A DNA stretch of 64,000 bases from Pseudomonas mucidolens (GCF_900106045.1 NZ_LT629802.1:4650001-4714000), one strand, 5' to 3'. Counted from the first letter of the stretch, positions 20,222 through 30,212 are shown. Notes: generated by a model not told the origin, from the letters alone. Numbers and translations are program-made.

Positions 20222-21016
20222 ATGACTATTTCTGTACTGCGTCGCACGTTACTGGTTGGCACATTGGGGCTGGCCCTCGGGGCCGGTTTGCTGGGCCAGG
20301 CGGTTGCCGGCGAGCAACTGGACAACATCAAGAAAGCCGGCGTGGTCAAGGTCGGCCTGGAAGGCACCTATCCACCGTTCAGCTTCGTGGACGAAAGCGG
20401 CAAGCTCAGCGGCTTTGAGGTCGAGCTGTCCGAAGCCCTGGCCAAGGAGCTGGGCGTCAAGATCAAGCTACAAGCCACGCCGTGGGACGGCATCCTCGCA
20501 GCGCTGGAATCCAAGCGTCTGGACGCGGTGGTCAACCAGGTGACCATCTCCGAGGAGCGCAAGAAGAAGTATGACTTCTCCCAGCCTTACACCGTCCCCG
20601 GGATCCAGGCGCTGACCCTGAAGGACAACGTCGACAGCATCAAGACCGCCGACGATCTGGCGGGCAAGAAAGTCGGGGTCGGCCTGGGCACCAACTACGA
20701 ACAATGGCTCAAGGACAACGCACCGAAAGCCATCATCAAGACCTACAACGATGACCCCACCAAATTCCAGGACCTGCGCATCGGCCGCATCGATGCCATT
20801 CTGATCGACCGCCTGGCGGCGCTGGAATACGCCAAGAAAGCCCAGGACACCGCTGCCGCCGGCGAACCGTTCTCACGTCAGGAAGCCGGTGTGGCCTTGC
20901 GCAAGGGCGAGCCTGAATTGCTCGACGCGGTGAACAAGGCCCTCGACAAACTGCGCGCCGACGGCACCTTGAAGAAGTTGTCCGAAAAATACTTCAACGC
21001 TGACGTCACTCAATAA
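20222..21016 (+). CDS. tcyJ: Cystine-binding periplasmic protein
   Basis: A 264-residue amino-acid ABC solute-binding protein (SBP_bac_3). A signal peptide (MTISVLRRTLLVG... to about GQAVAG) precedes the mature start EQLDNIKKAG. The typical ligand loop LEGTYPPFSFVDE follows. Neighbours and order point to cystine, with lanthionine-like substrates possible. The stop TAA shares its last base with the ATG of the permease gene. The 180-base upstream gap is AT-rich (20066-20115), resembling a CysB-controlled promoter, but no site can be defined by eye. Confidence 0.87.
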   Translation: MTISVLRRTLLVGTLGLALGAGLLGQAVAGEQLDNIKKAGVVKVGLEGTYPPFSFVDESGKLSGFEVELSEALAKELGVKIKLQATPWDGILAALESKRLDAVVNQVTISEERKKKYDFSQPYTVPGIQALTLKDNVDSIKTADDLAGKKVGVGLGTNYEQWLKDNAPKAIIKTYNDDPTKFQDLRIGRIDAILIDRLAALEYAKKAQDTAAAGEPFSRQEAGVALRKGEPELLDAVNKALDKLRADGTLKKLSEKYFNADVTQ

Positions 21017-21681
21017 TGGAAACAGGTTTCCAACTCGCGCTCGACTCCGCGCCCTTTCTGCTCAAGGGCGCGTACTACACAGTGATTCTTAGCCTCGGCG
21101 GGATGTTTTTCGGCTCGCTGCTGGGCTTTGGCCTGGCCTTGATGCGCCTGTCGCGCTTCAAGTTACTGAGTTGGGTCGCCCGGGTCTATGTGTCGTTCTT
21201 TCGTGGCACGCCGTTGCTGGTGCAACTGTTCCTGATCTACTACGGTTTGCCGCAAGTCGGCATCGAACTGGATCCGATACCGGCAGCGATGATTGGCTTT
21301 TCGCTGAACATGGCTGCCTACGCCTGTGAAATCCTGCGTGCCGCCATCGGTTCGATCGAGCGCGGCCAGTGGGAAGCCGCCGCCAGTATCGGCATGACCC
21401 GCGCGCAGACCTTGCGCCGGGCCATCCTGCCGCAGGCCATGCGCACCGCCTTGCCGCCGTTGGGCAACAGCTTTATTTCGCTGGTCAAGGACACCGCGTT
21501 GGCCGCCACTATCCAGGTGCCCGAGCTGTTCCGCCAGGCGCAATTGGTCTCGGCCCGAACCTTCGAAATTTTCACCATGTATCTGTCCGCCGCGCTGATT
21601 TACTGGGTGCTCGCCAGCGTCCTCGCGCACTTGCAGAACCGGCTGGAAGCACGGGTCAATCGCCATGACCAGGAGTCTTGA
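21016..21681 (+). CDS. tcyL: Cystine ABC transporter permease
   Basis: An inner-membrane permease of 221 residues (HisM/GltK type) with about five helices. The EAA loop that docks the ATPase reads EAAASIGMTRAQTLRRAILP. ATG 21016 overlaps the tcyJ stop and the gene ends three bases before tcyN starts, so the three form a tight operon. Confidence 0.88.
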   Translation: METGFQLALDSAPFLLKGAYYTVILSLGGMFFGSLLGFGLALMRLSRFKLLSWVARVYVSFFRGTPLLVQLFLIYYGLPQVGIELDPIPAAMIGFSLNMAAYACEILRAAIGSIERGQWEAAASIGMTRAQTLRRAILPQAMRTALPPLGNSFISLVKDTALAATIQVPELFRQAQLVSARTFEIFTMYLSAALIYWVLASVLAHLQNRLEARVNRHDQES

Positions 21682-21684
21682 AGC

Positions 21685-22431
21685 ATGATCGTGGTTGAAA
21701 AGCTGACCAAGCAATTCAAGGGGCAGGTGGTACTCAACGGGATTGATCTGGAAGTGAAGGAAGGCGAAGTCGTCGCCATCATCGGCCCCAGCGGTTCCGG
21801 CAAGACCACCTTCCTGCGTTGCCTGAACTTCCTCGAAGAACCGACCAGCGGCCGGATCAAGGTCGGGGATATCGAGATCGACGGCAGCCGCCCTCTCAGC
21901 CAGCAACAAAGCCTGGTACGGCGCCTGCGCCAGCATGTGGGTTTTGTGTTCCAGAGTTTTAACCTGTTCCCCCATCGCACCGCGTTGGAGAACGTCATCG
22001 AAGGTCCGCTGGTGGTCAAGAAGATGCCGCGCGACAGCGCCGTGACACTGGGCCGTTCATTGCTGGCCAAGGTCGGTCTCGCGGGCAAGGAAGACGCCTA
22101 CCCGAGACGCCTTTCCGGTGGTCAGCAGCAACGGGTCGCGATTGCTCGCGCCCTGGCGATGGAACCGGAAGTGATTCTGTTCGACGAACCCACCTCGGCC
22201 CTCGATCCGGAGCTGGTGGGCGAAGTGTTGGCGACCATTCGCAGCCTGGCTGAAGAAAATCGCACCATGGTCATCGTCACCCACGAGATGGGTTTTGCGC
22301 GGGACGTGGCCAACCGGGTGATTTTCTTCGACAAGGGCGTGATCGTCGAGCAAGGTGAAGCCAAAGCGTTGTTTGCCAACCCCAAGGAAGAACGCACGCG
22401 GCAGTTCCTGAGCAAGTTCCTTACCCATTAA
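21685..22431 (+). CDS. tcyN: Cystine ABC transporter ATP-binding protein
   Basis: A polar amino-acid ABC ATPase of 248 residues. Walker A is GPSGSGKTT (about 33-41), the signature is LSGGQQQR and Walker B is [12 protein letters not shown]. The switch His is in IVTHEMGFA. It powers the TcyJ/TcyL system and is the last gene of the operon; a palindrome follows at 22446. Confidence 0.9.
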   Translation: MIVVEKLTKQFKGQVVLNGIDLEVKEGEVVAIIGPSGSGKTTFLRCLNFLEEPTSGRIKVGDIEIDGSRPLSQQQSLVRRLRQHVGFVFQSFNLFPHRTALENVIEGPLVVKKMPRDSAVTLGRSLLAKVGLAGKEDAYPRRLSGGQQQRVAIARALAMEPEVILFDEPTSALDPELVGEVLATIRSLAEENRTMVIVTHEMGFARDVANRVIFFDKGVIVEQGEAKALFANPKEERTRQFLSKFLTH

Positions 22432-22445
22432 GGCTCCGTCCTCGT

Positions 22446-22485
22446 CCCCTGTAGGCAGCGTGCATCACTCACGCTCCTACAGGGG
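22446..22485. repeat. Short palindromic repeat after tcyN
   Basis: Arms CCCCTGTAGGCAGCGTG and CACGCTCCTACAGGGG form an imperfect hairpin 15 bases past the tcyN stop. It lacks a clear T-run, so it looks like a REP element rather than a classical terminator. The remaining 22486-22742 shows no gene or site. Confidence 0.65.
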
Positions 22486-22742
22486 CCGGCCTCATCCGCT
22501 GAGTAAAGCGCCCCACCAACCCCGCCTTTCAAGCCCTCGCCCAGTAAGACCCTTCTGAATAATCCCAAACCCGCCGTTTAGCCTTTTGCCGCCATTGACG
22601 CTCCCTGGCCAACCCTCTTATCTAACGTCCTGAGGATTGGATCCTATTCCGGCTTTTCACAAAAATCGTGCTTGCGAACGGCTGCGCCTGACGTGCCTGC
22701 GGTTCGGAACGATTGCTGCTGGCTGCATCAAGGAGATTATTT

Positions 22743-23444
22743 ATGACGCGCATTTCAACCCCGGCGATGCTTGCCGCACCCACCCTACCCCAGGCCCATC
22801 GGCATGGCATCAATGCCTTTGCCGCCAGCCGCCTGCTGGTCGATATCGCGCCTTACCCGAACATGGGCAAAGGCGATCTGATCGAGTTGTTCTGGAACAA
22901 CTGCTTTGCCGCCTCCAGATGCCTGCAGGCCACGGATATCGGCCTTTCCAGTCACCTGCGGGTACCGCAGAGCTTTGTCCAGAATGGCACCGCGCGCCTG
23001 CATTACCGAGTCATGCAAGTGGGTCGTGGAGCGGCGCGGTCGGCCATTACCCGGGTGCAGGTCAAGACCGATTATCCCGGTGGCCAGCCGTCAGCCCTGT
23101 GCGGCGAAGAAAACCAGAACCTGGCGCCCGTCGTCCTCCCCGAAATGATCCGTCGTCACGGCGTCAACAGCCGGCAGATTCGTCGTGGCGTGCCCTTGGT
23201 CATCGAGCCCTACCTGAACATGGCCGCGGGTGACGACATCACCCTGCGCTGGGGCGATTCTCGCCTGGACCTGCCGAGAATCCAGGCCCGCGATGTCAGT
23301 CACCGAGTGCACGTCTGGGTGCCGCCCGCGCTGATTCAAGAGGCCGGGGCTGATCACCGGCTGGACGTCACCTACTGCATTCTCGATCGGGTCGGTAACA
23401 ATTCACGCTGGGCGCCCGGGCTCACCCTAATGCTGTTCAGTTAG
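22743..23444 (+). CDS. Two-repeat hypothetical protein (beta-rich)
   Basis: A 233-residue soluble protein with no signal peptide. Two related segments are visible: VDIAPYPNMGKGDLIELFWNN near residue 36 and VIEPYLNMAAGDDITLRWGD near residue 158. This looks like two copies of a roughly 120-residue beta domain whose core reads P-Y-x-N-M-x-x-G-D-x-I-x-L-x-W. Similar repeats occur in large Pseudomonas secreted or surface proteins, as I recall. ATG 22743 has AAGGAG upstream. The function is unknown. Confidence 0.6.
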   Translation: MTRISTPAMLAAPTLPQAHRHGINAFAASRLLVDIAPYPNMGKGDLIELFWNNCFAASRCLQATDIGLSSHLRVPQSFVQNGTARLHYRVMQVGRGAARSAITRVQVKTDYPGGQPSALCGEENQNLAPVVLPEMIRRHGVNSRQIRRGVPLVIEPYLNMAAGDDITLRWGDSRLDLPRIQARDVSHRVHVWVPPALIQEAGADHRLDVTYCILDRVGNNSRWAPGLTLMLFS

Positions 23445-23449
23445 GTTTT

Positions 23450-23563
23450 TGTAGGAGCGAGGGGGGCGCCTAGCCCTTGCTCGCGAAGAACTCATAGGCG
23501 CCGGGTTTATCCGGGAAACACGCGTTATCGTTAACGTTTTTCGCGAGCAAGCTAGCTCCTACA
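23450..23563. repeat. 114-bp palindromic repeat, element B copy 1
   Basis: Begins TGTAGGAGCGAGG and ends CTAGCTCCTACA, with GCTCGCGAA and TTCGCGAGC inside, so the whole unit can fold back. The copy at 52410-52523 is the same length and shares the centre, but the GC-rich insertion that enlarges the left arm here enlarges the right arm there. Confidence 0.8.
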
Positions 23564-23728
23564 CTGGACGCTATTTGCTTGCCCAGGCTCAGCCTGTGAA
23601 CCTGGGTAACAGACCTTCTATTCATATTCCTAAAAGTTAGTTCATTTATAAAATAAACATCATTAAGGTATATAAACCGGACCACCGGACATTCATGACT
23701 TTAGCGTTTCAACGAATGTGAGGTAGGT

Positions 23729-23791
23729 ATGGTCAGCGTTACCCCGGTGTTTCATGCCAGGGCATCCAGTGCAGCCCAGGAGCAGCATTGA
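23729..23791 (+). CDS. Possible 20-aa leader peptide upstream of the sfnB-like gene
   Basis: ATG 23729 follows GAGGTAGGT and opens a 20-codon frame (MVSVTPVFHARASSAAQEQH). Its TGA (23789-23791) shares its A with the ATG of the downstream flavoenzyme gene. This TGATG junction is typical of translational coupling. The peptide is not recognised. It may be a regulatory leader or a chance uORF. Confidence 0.45.
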   Translation: MVSVTPVFHARASSAAQEQH

Positions 23792-25032
23792 TGTCCAATC
23801 TGGCAAAGCCTCCCTTCCAGAGTGATCTGGACATCGCCCCGCCCTTGTTGCCCGCCCAAGTGCTGTGCAACGACGCCCAGGCCCTCGACGCCGCCCACGC
23901 GCTTGCCAAGGCCGCTCGCCTGCAAGCCGGGCTGCGCGACCAGCAACGCCGATTACCCTGGGCCGAAATCGAGCAGTTCAGCCGCAGCGGCCTGGGCAGT
24001 ATTTCCATCCCCCGCGAGTACGGCGGCCCGCAAGTGTCGTTCGTGACCCTGGCCGAAGTGTTCGCCATTATCAGCGCGGCCGACCCGGCCCTGGGGCAAA
24101 TCCCGCAGAACCACTTCGGCATCCTGCACGGGCTGCAAAGCGCCGCCAGCGAAGCGCAGAAGAAGGTGCTGTTTCAACGTGTCCTGGACGGCTGGCGCAT
24201 CGGCAATGCCGGCCCGGAGCGCGGAACCAAAAACACTCTGGAATTGAAAGCGCGGATCACCCGCGACGGTGACGACTTCATCCTCAACGGCCAGAAGTTC
24301 TATTCCACCGGTGCGCTGTTTGCACATTGGGTAGCGGTCAAGGCATTGAACGATGACGGTCAGCAAGTCATGGCATTTGTACAGCGTGGCAGCCACGGGC
24401 TGCGCATTGTCGATGACTGGTCGGGCTTTGGCCAACGCACCACCGCCAGCGGCACCGTGCTGCTGAACAATGTCCCGGTGGCTGCCGACCTGGTCGTGGA
24501 AAACTGGCGCCTGGGCCAGGTCCCGAACATTCAGGGCGCGGTATCACAATTGATCCAGGCCGCGATCGACGTCGGCATCGCCCAGGGCGCGCTCGAGGAT
24601 ACCCAGCGTTTTGTACGCGAACACTCACGACCGTGGATCGATGCCAAGGTCGAACGCGCCAGTGATGATCCCTATGTGATCGCCGACATCGGCAAACTGC
24701 ACATCGAATTGCACGCCGCGCAAGCGCTACTGCGCAAAGCCGGCCAGGTCCTGGACCACATCAGCGCCGCGCCCATCACCGAACAGTCAGCCGCACACGC
24801 CTCGATTGCCGTCGCACATGCCAAGGTGCTGACCACCGAGGTCTCGTTGCTGGTCAGCGAAAAACTCTTCGAGCTGGCCGGCAGCCGCGCCACCCTCGCC
24901 GAATTCAATTTCGATCGACACTGGCGCAACGCACGTGTCCACACCCTGCATGACCCGGTGCGCTGGAAGTATCACGCCATCGGCGCCTGGCACCTCAACG
25001 GCAAGTTGCCGGCACGGCATTCCTGGATCTGA
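23791..25032 (+). CDS. SfnB-family acyl-CoA-dehydrogenase-like flavoenzyme
   Basis: A 413-residue member of the acyl-CoA dehydrogenase superfamily, in the DszC/SfnB branch tied to sulfur scavenging. Landmarks are IPREYGGPQVSFVTLAEVF, DPALGQIPQNHFG, LNGQKFYSTGALFA and DDWSGFGQRTTASGTV, with the C-terminal HWRNARVHTLHDPVRWK. In this branch reduced flavin and O2 oxidise sulfur compounds or support such oxidation. It heads a run with a second homologue and an FMN monooxygenase. The substrate is unknown. Confidence 0.87.
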   Translation: MSNLAKPPFQSDLDIAPPLLPAQVLCNDAQALDAAHALAKAARLQAGLRDQQRRLPWAEIEQFSRSGLGSISIPREYGGPQVSFVTLAEVFAIISAADPALGQIPQNHFGILHGLQSAASEAQKKVLFQRVLDGWRIGNAGPERGTKNTLELKARITRDGDDFILNGQKFYSTGALFAHWVAVKALNDDGQQVMAFVQRGSHGLRIVDDWSGFGQRTTASGTVLLNNVPVAADLVVENWRLGQVPNIQGAVSQLIQAAIDVGIAQGALEDTQRFVREHSRPWIDAKVERASDDPYVIADIGKLHIELHAAQALLRKAGQVLDHISAAPITEQSAAHASIAVAHAKVLTTEVSLLVSEKLFELAGSRATLAEFNFDRHWRNARVHTLHDPVRWKYHAIGAWHLNGKLPARHSWI

Positions 25033-25055
25033 CGACCCGCCCCCTGGAGAACAAC

Positions 25056-26249
25056 ATGACACGCTCTCAAGCCGTCGCGGTCATCACCAGCGATGAACAC
25101 GCCTTGATAATCGCCAGCGACCTGGCCGAAGACCTGCGGCGCGACAGCGCCTTGCGCGACCGCGAGCGGCGCCTGCCGCTGCCGGAGCTGGAGGTATTTT
25201 CCCGCTCCGGCCTGTGGGGCATCAGCGTACCCAAGGCCTACGGCGGCGCCGGTGTATCGAATGTCACCCTGGCCAAGGTCATTGCGCTGATCGCTCAAGC
25301 CGATGCGTCACTGGGACAGATACCGCAAAACCATTTTTATGCCCTGGAAGTACTGCGGGTGAACGGCAGCCCTGCGCAACAACAACGCCTGTACGCCGAA
25401 GTACTGGCCGGCCAACGCTTCGGCAACGCCCTGGCGGAACTGGGCACCAAAACCGCTCACGAGCGCATCACCCAGCTGACCCGCGACGGCGACGGATTTC
25501 GCATCAGCGGCCGCAAGTTCTACGCCACCGGCGCGCTCTACGCGCAGCGGATCCCGACCTCGGTGGTGGATGAACACGGCGTGCAGCACCTGGCCTTCGT
25601 CCCGCGCGAAAGCCTGGGCCTGACGGTGATCGACGACTGGAGCGGCTTCGGCCAACGCACCACCGGCAGCGGTTCGGTGGTGTTCGACAACGTGTGGGTC
25701 GCGGCCTCTGACGTGGTCCCGTTTCAAAGCGCGTTTGAACGCCCGACGCCGGTCGGTCCGCTGGCACAAATACTTCATGCGGCCATCGACACCGGTATCG
25801 CTCGCGCGGCGTTCGAGGACGCCTTGCATTTCGTGCGCACCAAGACCCGACCCTGGATCGATGCGGGCAACGACACGGCCAGCGAAGACCCGCTGACCCT
25901 GAAAAGCTTTGGTCACCTGAGCAGCCGCCTGCACGCCAGCGAAGCCCTGCTGGAGCGTGCCGGTGAATACCTCGACCGCACCCAGGCCGATCCTCATGCC
26001 GCCTCCGTTGCCGCCGCGTCCATCGCCGTGGCCGAGGCCCGCGCCCTGAGCACCGAAATATCCCTGGCGGCCGGCAGCACCTTGTTTGAACTCGCCGGCA
26101 GCCAGGCCACCCTCGCCGAACACGGCCTGGACCGGCACTGGCGCAACGCGCGGGTGCACACCCTGCACGACCCGGTGCGCTGGAAGTACCACGCGGTGGG
26201 CAATTACTACCTCAACCATGAAAATCCGCCACTGCGAGGGACGATTTGA
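25056..26249 (+). CDS. Second SfnB-family flavoenzyme
   Basis: A 397-residue paralogue of the preceding gene, sharing SLGQIPQNHFYALE, ISGRKFYATGALYA, DDWSGFGQRTTGSGSV and the same C-terminal HWRNARVHTLHDP block. The pair looks like an old tandem duplication. It starts 23 bases after the first gene, and its TGA overlaps the ATG of the next monooxygenase gene. It is probably a sulfur-starvation oxidoreductase. Confidence 0.87.
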   Translation: MTRSQAVAVITSDEHALIIASDLAEDLRRDSALRDRERRLPLPELEVFSRSGLWGISVPKAYGGAGVSNVTLAKVIALIAQADASLGQIPQNHFYALEVLRVNGSPAQQQRLYAEVLAGQRFGNALAELGTKTAHERITQLTRDGDGFRISGRKFYATGALYAQRIPTSVVDEHGVQHLAFVPRESLGLTVIDDWSGFGQRTTGSGSVVFDNVWVAASDVVPFQSAFERPTPVGPLAQILHAAIDTGIARAAFEDALHFVRTKTRPWIDAGNDTASEDPLTLKSFGHLSSRLHASEALLERAGEYLDRTQADPHAASVAAASIAVAEARALSTEISLAAGSTLFELAGSQATLAEHGLDRHWRNARVHTLHDPVRWKYHAVGNYYLNHENPPLRGTI

Positions 26250-27619
26250 TGCGCCAGGCTGTGCCCCCCAAGAAGAAAATCCTGCTCAATGCCTTCAACA
26301 TGAACTGCATCGGGCACATCAACCATGGACTGTGGACCCATCCTCGCGACACCTCGACCCAGTACAAGAACCTCGAATACTGGGTCGAGCTGGCACAGTT
26401 GCTGGAGCGCGGGCTGTTCGACGGGTTGTTTATCGCCGATATCGTCGGCGTATACGACGTCTACCAGAATGCTGTCGACGTGCCGCTCAAGGAGTCAATC
26501 CAATTACCGGTCAACGACCCGCTGCTACTGGTCTCGGCCATGGCCGCCGCCACCCGCAATCTTGGCTTCGGCCTGACCGCCAATCTCAGCTATGAACCGC
26601 CGTATCTGTTCGCCCGGCGCATGTCGACCCTCGATCACCTGAGTCGTGGCCGGGTGGGTTGGAACATCGTCACCGGCTACCTGGACAGTGCGGCCAAGGC
26701 CATGGGCCTGCGCGAGCAAGTCGAACATGACCGACGCTATGACCAGGCCGACGAGTACCTGCAGGTGCTGTACAAACTCTGGGAAGGCAGTTGGGAGGAC
26801 GACGCGGTGCTCAACGATCCGCAAGCGCGGGTCTACGCGCAGCCGAATAAAGTCCACAAGATCGAGCATCAGGGTGAGTTCTATCAGGTCGAGGGCTATC
26901 ACCTCTGCGAACCGTCTCCACAACGCACGCCCGTGCTGTTCCAGGCCGGCAGCTCGGAGCGCGGCCTGCTGTTCGCCGGCCGGCATGCCGAGTGCGTGTT
27001 TATCAGTGGACAGAACAAAGCCGCCACCAAGCTTCAGGTCGACAAGGTCCGCGCCAGCGCGGTGCAAGACGGCCGCAACGCGGACGACATCAAGGTATTC
27101 ATGGGCCTCAACGTGATCGTCGGTGCCACCGAAGAACTGGCCTGGGCCAAGCACGCCGAGTACCTGAGCTACGCCAGCGCCGAGGCCGGCGTGGCGCATT
27201 TCAGCGCATCGACCGGGATTGATTTTTTCCAATACGAACTGGACGAACCGATCCAGTACGTGAAGAGCAACGCCATCCAGTCAGCCACCAAGACCCTGCA
27301 GGAAAACGACTGGACGCGCCGCAAATTACTTGAACAACACGCCCTCGGTGGTCGCTATATCACCCTGGTCGGCTCGCCCGAGCAGGTGGCCGACGAACTC
27401 GAATCCTGGATCAACGAAACCGGGCTGGATGGCTTCAACCTGACGCGCATGGTGACCCCGGAAAGCTATGTGGATTTTATCGACTGGGTGATTCCCGAGT
27501 TGCAGCGGCGAGGCTCCTACAAGACCGCGTATGAAGGCGGAACCCTGCGCGAAAAAATCTTTACGCGTGATGCGCATTTACCCCAACAACACACCGGCGC
27601 CACCTACCGCCACCCTTGA
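26249..27619 (+). CDS. FMN-dependent monooxygenase of the NtaA/SnaA/DszA family
   Basis: A 456-residue bacterial-luciferase-like enzyme using FMNH2 supplied by a reductase. Family marks are LNAFNMNCIGHINHGLW, YEPPYLFARRMSTLDHLSRG, RVGWNIVTGYLDSAAKAMG and the lid region near FQAGSSERG. Such enzymes cleave C-S or C-N bonds in sulfones, sulfonates or chelators. Context of two SfnB-like enzymes and a MetQNI-like transporter favours a sulfur substrate. Confidence 0.88.
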   Translation: MRQAVPPKKKILLNAFNMNCIGHINHGLWTHPRDTSTQYKNLEYWVELAQLLERGLFDGLFIADIVGVYDVYQNAVDVPLKESIQLPVNDPLLLVSAMAAATRNLGFGLTANLSYEPPYLFARRMSTLDHLSRGRVGWNIVTGYLDSAAKAMGLREQVEHDRRYDQADEYLQVLYKLWEGSWEDDAVLNDPQARVYAQPNKVHKIEHQGEFYQVEGYHLCEPSPQRTPVLFQAGSSERGLLFAGRHAECVFISGQNKAATKLQVDKVRASAVQDGRNADDIKVFMGLNVIVGATEELAWAKHAEYLSYASAEAGVAHFSASTGIDFFQYELDEPIQYVKSNAIQSATKTLQENDWTRRKLLEQHALGGRYITLVGSPEQVADELESWINETGLDGFNLTRMVTPESYVDFIDWVIPELQRRGSYKTAYEGGTLREKIFTRDAHLPQQHTGATYRHP

Positions 27620-27629
27620 CTGGACATTT

Positions 27630-28442
27630 ATGATGAAAAAAACCTCGCTCGCCCTCCCAGTCAAGGCACTGGCCCTGACCCTCGGTCTGTACTGCCCGAC
27701 GCTGTTTGCCGCCGACGCGCCGCTGAAAGTCGGCACCACCGCGGCCTTCGCGATTCCCCTGGAAGCCGCCGTCGAAGAAGCCGACAAACAAGGCTTGAAA
27801 GTCGAGCTGGTGGAGTTCACCGATTGGATCGCGCCGAATGTCAGCCTGGCCGCCGGCGATATCGATGTGAACTACTTCCAACACATTCCTTTCCTGGAAA
27901 ACGCCAAGGCGGCGGCCGGCTTTGATCTGGTGCCGTTCGCACCCGGCATCATCAACAACGTCGGCCTGTACTCGAAAAAATACAAACGTTTCGCCGAGCT
28001 GCCCGAGGGTGCCAGCGTGGCGATTGCCAACGACCCGATCAACAGCGGTCGCGGCCTGCAACTGCTGGCCAAGGCCGGCCTGATCAGTCTCAAGCCAGGC
28101 GTGGGCTACAAGGCCACTGAAGAGGACATCACCGCCAACCCCAGACACCTCAAGATCCTGCAAGTGGAAGCGGTGCAACTGGTGCGGGCCTATGACGACG
28201 CCGATCTGGTGCAGGGTTACCCGGCGTATATCCGCCTGTCCAAAACCTTCGATGCCGAGTCGGCGCTGCTGTTCGACGGCATCGACTACAAGGAATACGT
28301 GATCCAGTTCGTGATCCAGCCGACCCGCAAGACCGACCCCAGGCTGATCAAGTTCGTCGACATTTATCAGCACTCGCCGGTGGTGCGCGCGGCCCTGGAT
28401 AAGTCCCTCGGCAAACTCTACCAAGTCGGCTGGGAAGGTTGA
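27630..28442 (+). CDS. metQ: MetQ/NlpA-family substrate-binding protein
   Basis: A 270-residue periplasmic protein with signal peptide ending about [10 protein letters not shown]. The MetQ fold shows in [38 protein letters not shown] and [11 protein letters not shown]. No lipobox Cys is present, so it is likely soluble. It is upstream of metN and metI. The ligand may be methionine or another organosulfur compound, given the monooxygenase neighbours. Confidence 0.85.
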   Translation: MMKKTSLALPVKALALTLGLYCPTLFAADAPLKVGTTAAFAIPLEAAVEEADKQGLKVELVEFTDWIAPNVSLAAGDIDVNYFQHIPFLENAKAAAGFDLVPFAPGIINNVGLYSKKYKRFAELPEGASVAIANDPINSGRGLQLLAKAGLISLKPGVGYKATEEDITANPRHLKILQVEAVQLVRAYDDADLVQGYPAYIRLSKTFDAESALLFDGIDYKEYVIQFVIQPTRKTDPRLIKFVDIYQHSPVVRAALDKSLGKLYQVGWEG

Positions 28443-28444
28443 AC

Positions 28445-29560
28445 ATGAGTACTGTCAACGCCCGATTGCGCGACCTCGGCACACCACCCTGGGAGGCGCA
28501 GCAGATCGCGCTGCATCCCGAGCTGAACCGCGCCCATGTGCGCTTTATCAACCTCGGTAAAACCTATGACGGTACGGTACATGCCCTGCAAGACATCGAC
28601 CTGGCGATCCAGCACGGAGAAGTGTTCGGCATCATCGGCCGCAGCGGTGCCGGCAAGTCATCGCTGATCCGTACCATTAACCGTCTGGAGCGACCCAGCA
28701 GTGGCCGGGTGCTGATCGATCAAGTGGATATCGGCGACTTCGATGAAGACCGCCTGGTGGCGCTGCGTCGGCGCATAGGCATGATCTTCCAGCACTTCAA
28801 CCTGATGTCGGCCAAGACCGTATGGCAGAACGTCGAGTTGCCCCTCAAGGTCGCCGGCGTACCCAAGGCGCAGCGTCAGCAAAAGGTCCGCGAGTTGCTG
28901 CAACTGGTGGGTCTGCAGAACAAGCACCAGACCTATCCCGCGCAGTTGTCCGGTGGGCAAAAGCAACGCGTCGGCATCGCCCGTGCATTGGTCCACGACC
29001 CGCAGATCCTGCTGTGCGACGAAGCCACTTCGGCGCTCGACCCGCAAACCACGCAATCGATCCTCGGCTTGCTGCGTGAGATCAACCAGCGCCTGGGCCT
29101 GACCATTGTGCTGATCACCCACGAGATGGCGGTCATCCGCGAGATTTGCCACCGCGTGGTGGTTCTGGAACACGGACGGATTGTCGAGCAAGGCCCCGTC
29201 TGGGAAGTATTTGGCAACCCCCGGCATGCAGTCAGTAAAACCCTGTTGGCACCGCTGCAACATGGCTTGCCGGAGGAACTGCAAGGTCGCTTGCAACCCA
29301 CGCCAAGCGGGGCGGATGCGGCCGTGGTGCTGCGCTTGCAGTTCACCGGCAGCAGCGAAGACGAACCGGATCTGGGCGCATTGATCGGCGCCCTCGACGG
29401 GCGTGTACGGTTACTGCAAGGCGGGGTCGAGCGCATCCAGGGCCACGCCTTGGGACAACTGCTGCTGGCGGTCAGCGGCTCGTCTCTGGACGCCGAAGCA
29501 CTGCGCGCCCGTGCGTTGCGCTGGGCACAACAGGTCGAGGTACTGGGTTATGTGGTTTGA
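28445..29560 (+). CDS. metN: MetN-type ABC ATPase
   Basis: The 371-residue ATPase has Walker [10 protein letters not shown], signature LSGGQKQR, Walker [13 protein letters not shown] and switch THEMAVI. The C-terminal NIL domain (about 290-371) is the methionine-sensing trans-inhibition module. An N-terminal extension of about 30 residues precedes [13 protein letters not shown] 28445 is preferred over TTG 28439. It overlaps metI by 11 bases. Confidence 0.88.
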   Translation: MSTVNARLRDLGTPPWEAQQIALHPELNRAHVRFINLGKTYDGTVHALQDIDLAIQHGEVFGIIGRSGAGKSSLIRTINRLERPSSGRVLIDQVDIGDFDEDRLVALRRRIGMIFQHFNLMSAKTVWQNVELPLKVAGVPKAQRQQKVRELLQLVGLQNKHQTYPAQLSGGQKQRVGIARALVHDPQILLCDEATSALDPQTTQSILGLLREINQRLGLTIVLITHEMAVIREICHRVVVLEHGRIVEQGPVWEVFGNPRHAVSKTLLAPLQHGLPEELQGRLQPTPSGADAAVVLRLQFTGSSEDEPDLGALIGALDGRVRLLQGGVERIQGHALGQLLLAVSGSSLDAEALRARALRWAQQVEVLGYVV

Positions 29561-30194
29561 GCGTTTAGTGCAGGGCCTCATCGACACCTTGTTGATGGTC
29601 GGCGTGTCGTCAGTGATCGCCCTGTTGGTGGGCGTCCCGCTGGCGGTATTGCTGGTCACCAGCGACAAGGCCGGAATCTTCCAGGCGCCCACGCTGAATC
29701 AGGCGCTGGGGGCATTCGTCAATCTGTTCCGCTCGATTCCCTTTCTGATTCTAATGGTCGCGTTGATCCCGTTCACCCGGCTGATCGTCGGTACCACCTA
29801 CGGTGTGTGGGCCGCCGTGGTGCCGCTGACTATCGCCGCCACGCCGTTCTTTGCGCGAATCGCCGAGGTCAGCCTGCGGGAAGTCGACCACGGCTTGATC
29901 GAGGCCGCGCAAGCCATGGGCTGTCGCCGCTGGCACATTGTCTGGCACGTGCTGCTGCCCGAAGCGCTGCCAGGGATTGTCGGCGGGTTCACCATCACCC
30001 TGGTGACCCTGATCAACTCCTCGGCGATGGCCGGCGCGATTGGTGCCGGCGGCCTGGGGGATATTGCCTACCGCTATGGTTACCAGCGTTTTGACAGCCA
30101 GGTCATGCTGAGCGTGATTGTGTTGCTGGTGATCCTGGTGGCGGTGATTCAGTTGGGCGGGGATCGGTTGGCCCGGGTACTGAACAAACGCTGA
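29550..30194 (+). CDS. metI: MetI-type ABC permease
   Basis: A 214-residue inner-membrane permease with five helices. The coupling loop reads [25 protein letters not shown], and the conserved [27 protein letters not shown] follows. ATG 29550 overlaps metN. Its 3' third is duplicated downstream at 30375. Confidence 0.88.
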   Translation: MWFERLVQGLIDTLLMVGVSSVIALLVGVPLAVLLVTSDKAGIFQAPTLNQALGAFVNLFRSIPFLILMVALIPFTRLIVGTTYGVWAAVVPLTIAATPFFARIAEVSLREVDHGLIEAAQAMGCRRWHIVWHVLLPEALPGIVGGFTITLVTLINSSAMAGAIGAGGLGDIAYRYGYQRFDSQVMLSVIVLLVILVAVIQLGGDRLARVLNKR

Positions 30195-30212
30195 AAGTCC
30201 GGAAGCACTCTT

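Noticed and set aside
23565..23579. A possible sigma-54 promoter (TGGAC...TTGCT) upstream of the SfnB-like operon
   Set aside because: Only 9 bases separate the GG and GC elements instead of the required 10, and the stretch lies at the edge of repeat element B, which also has it at 52524.
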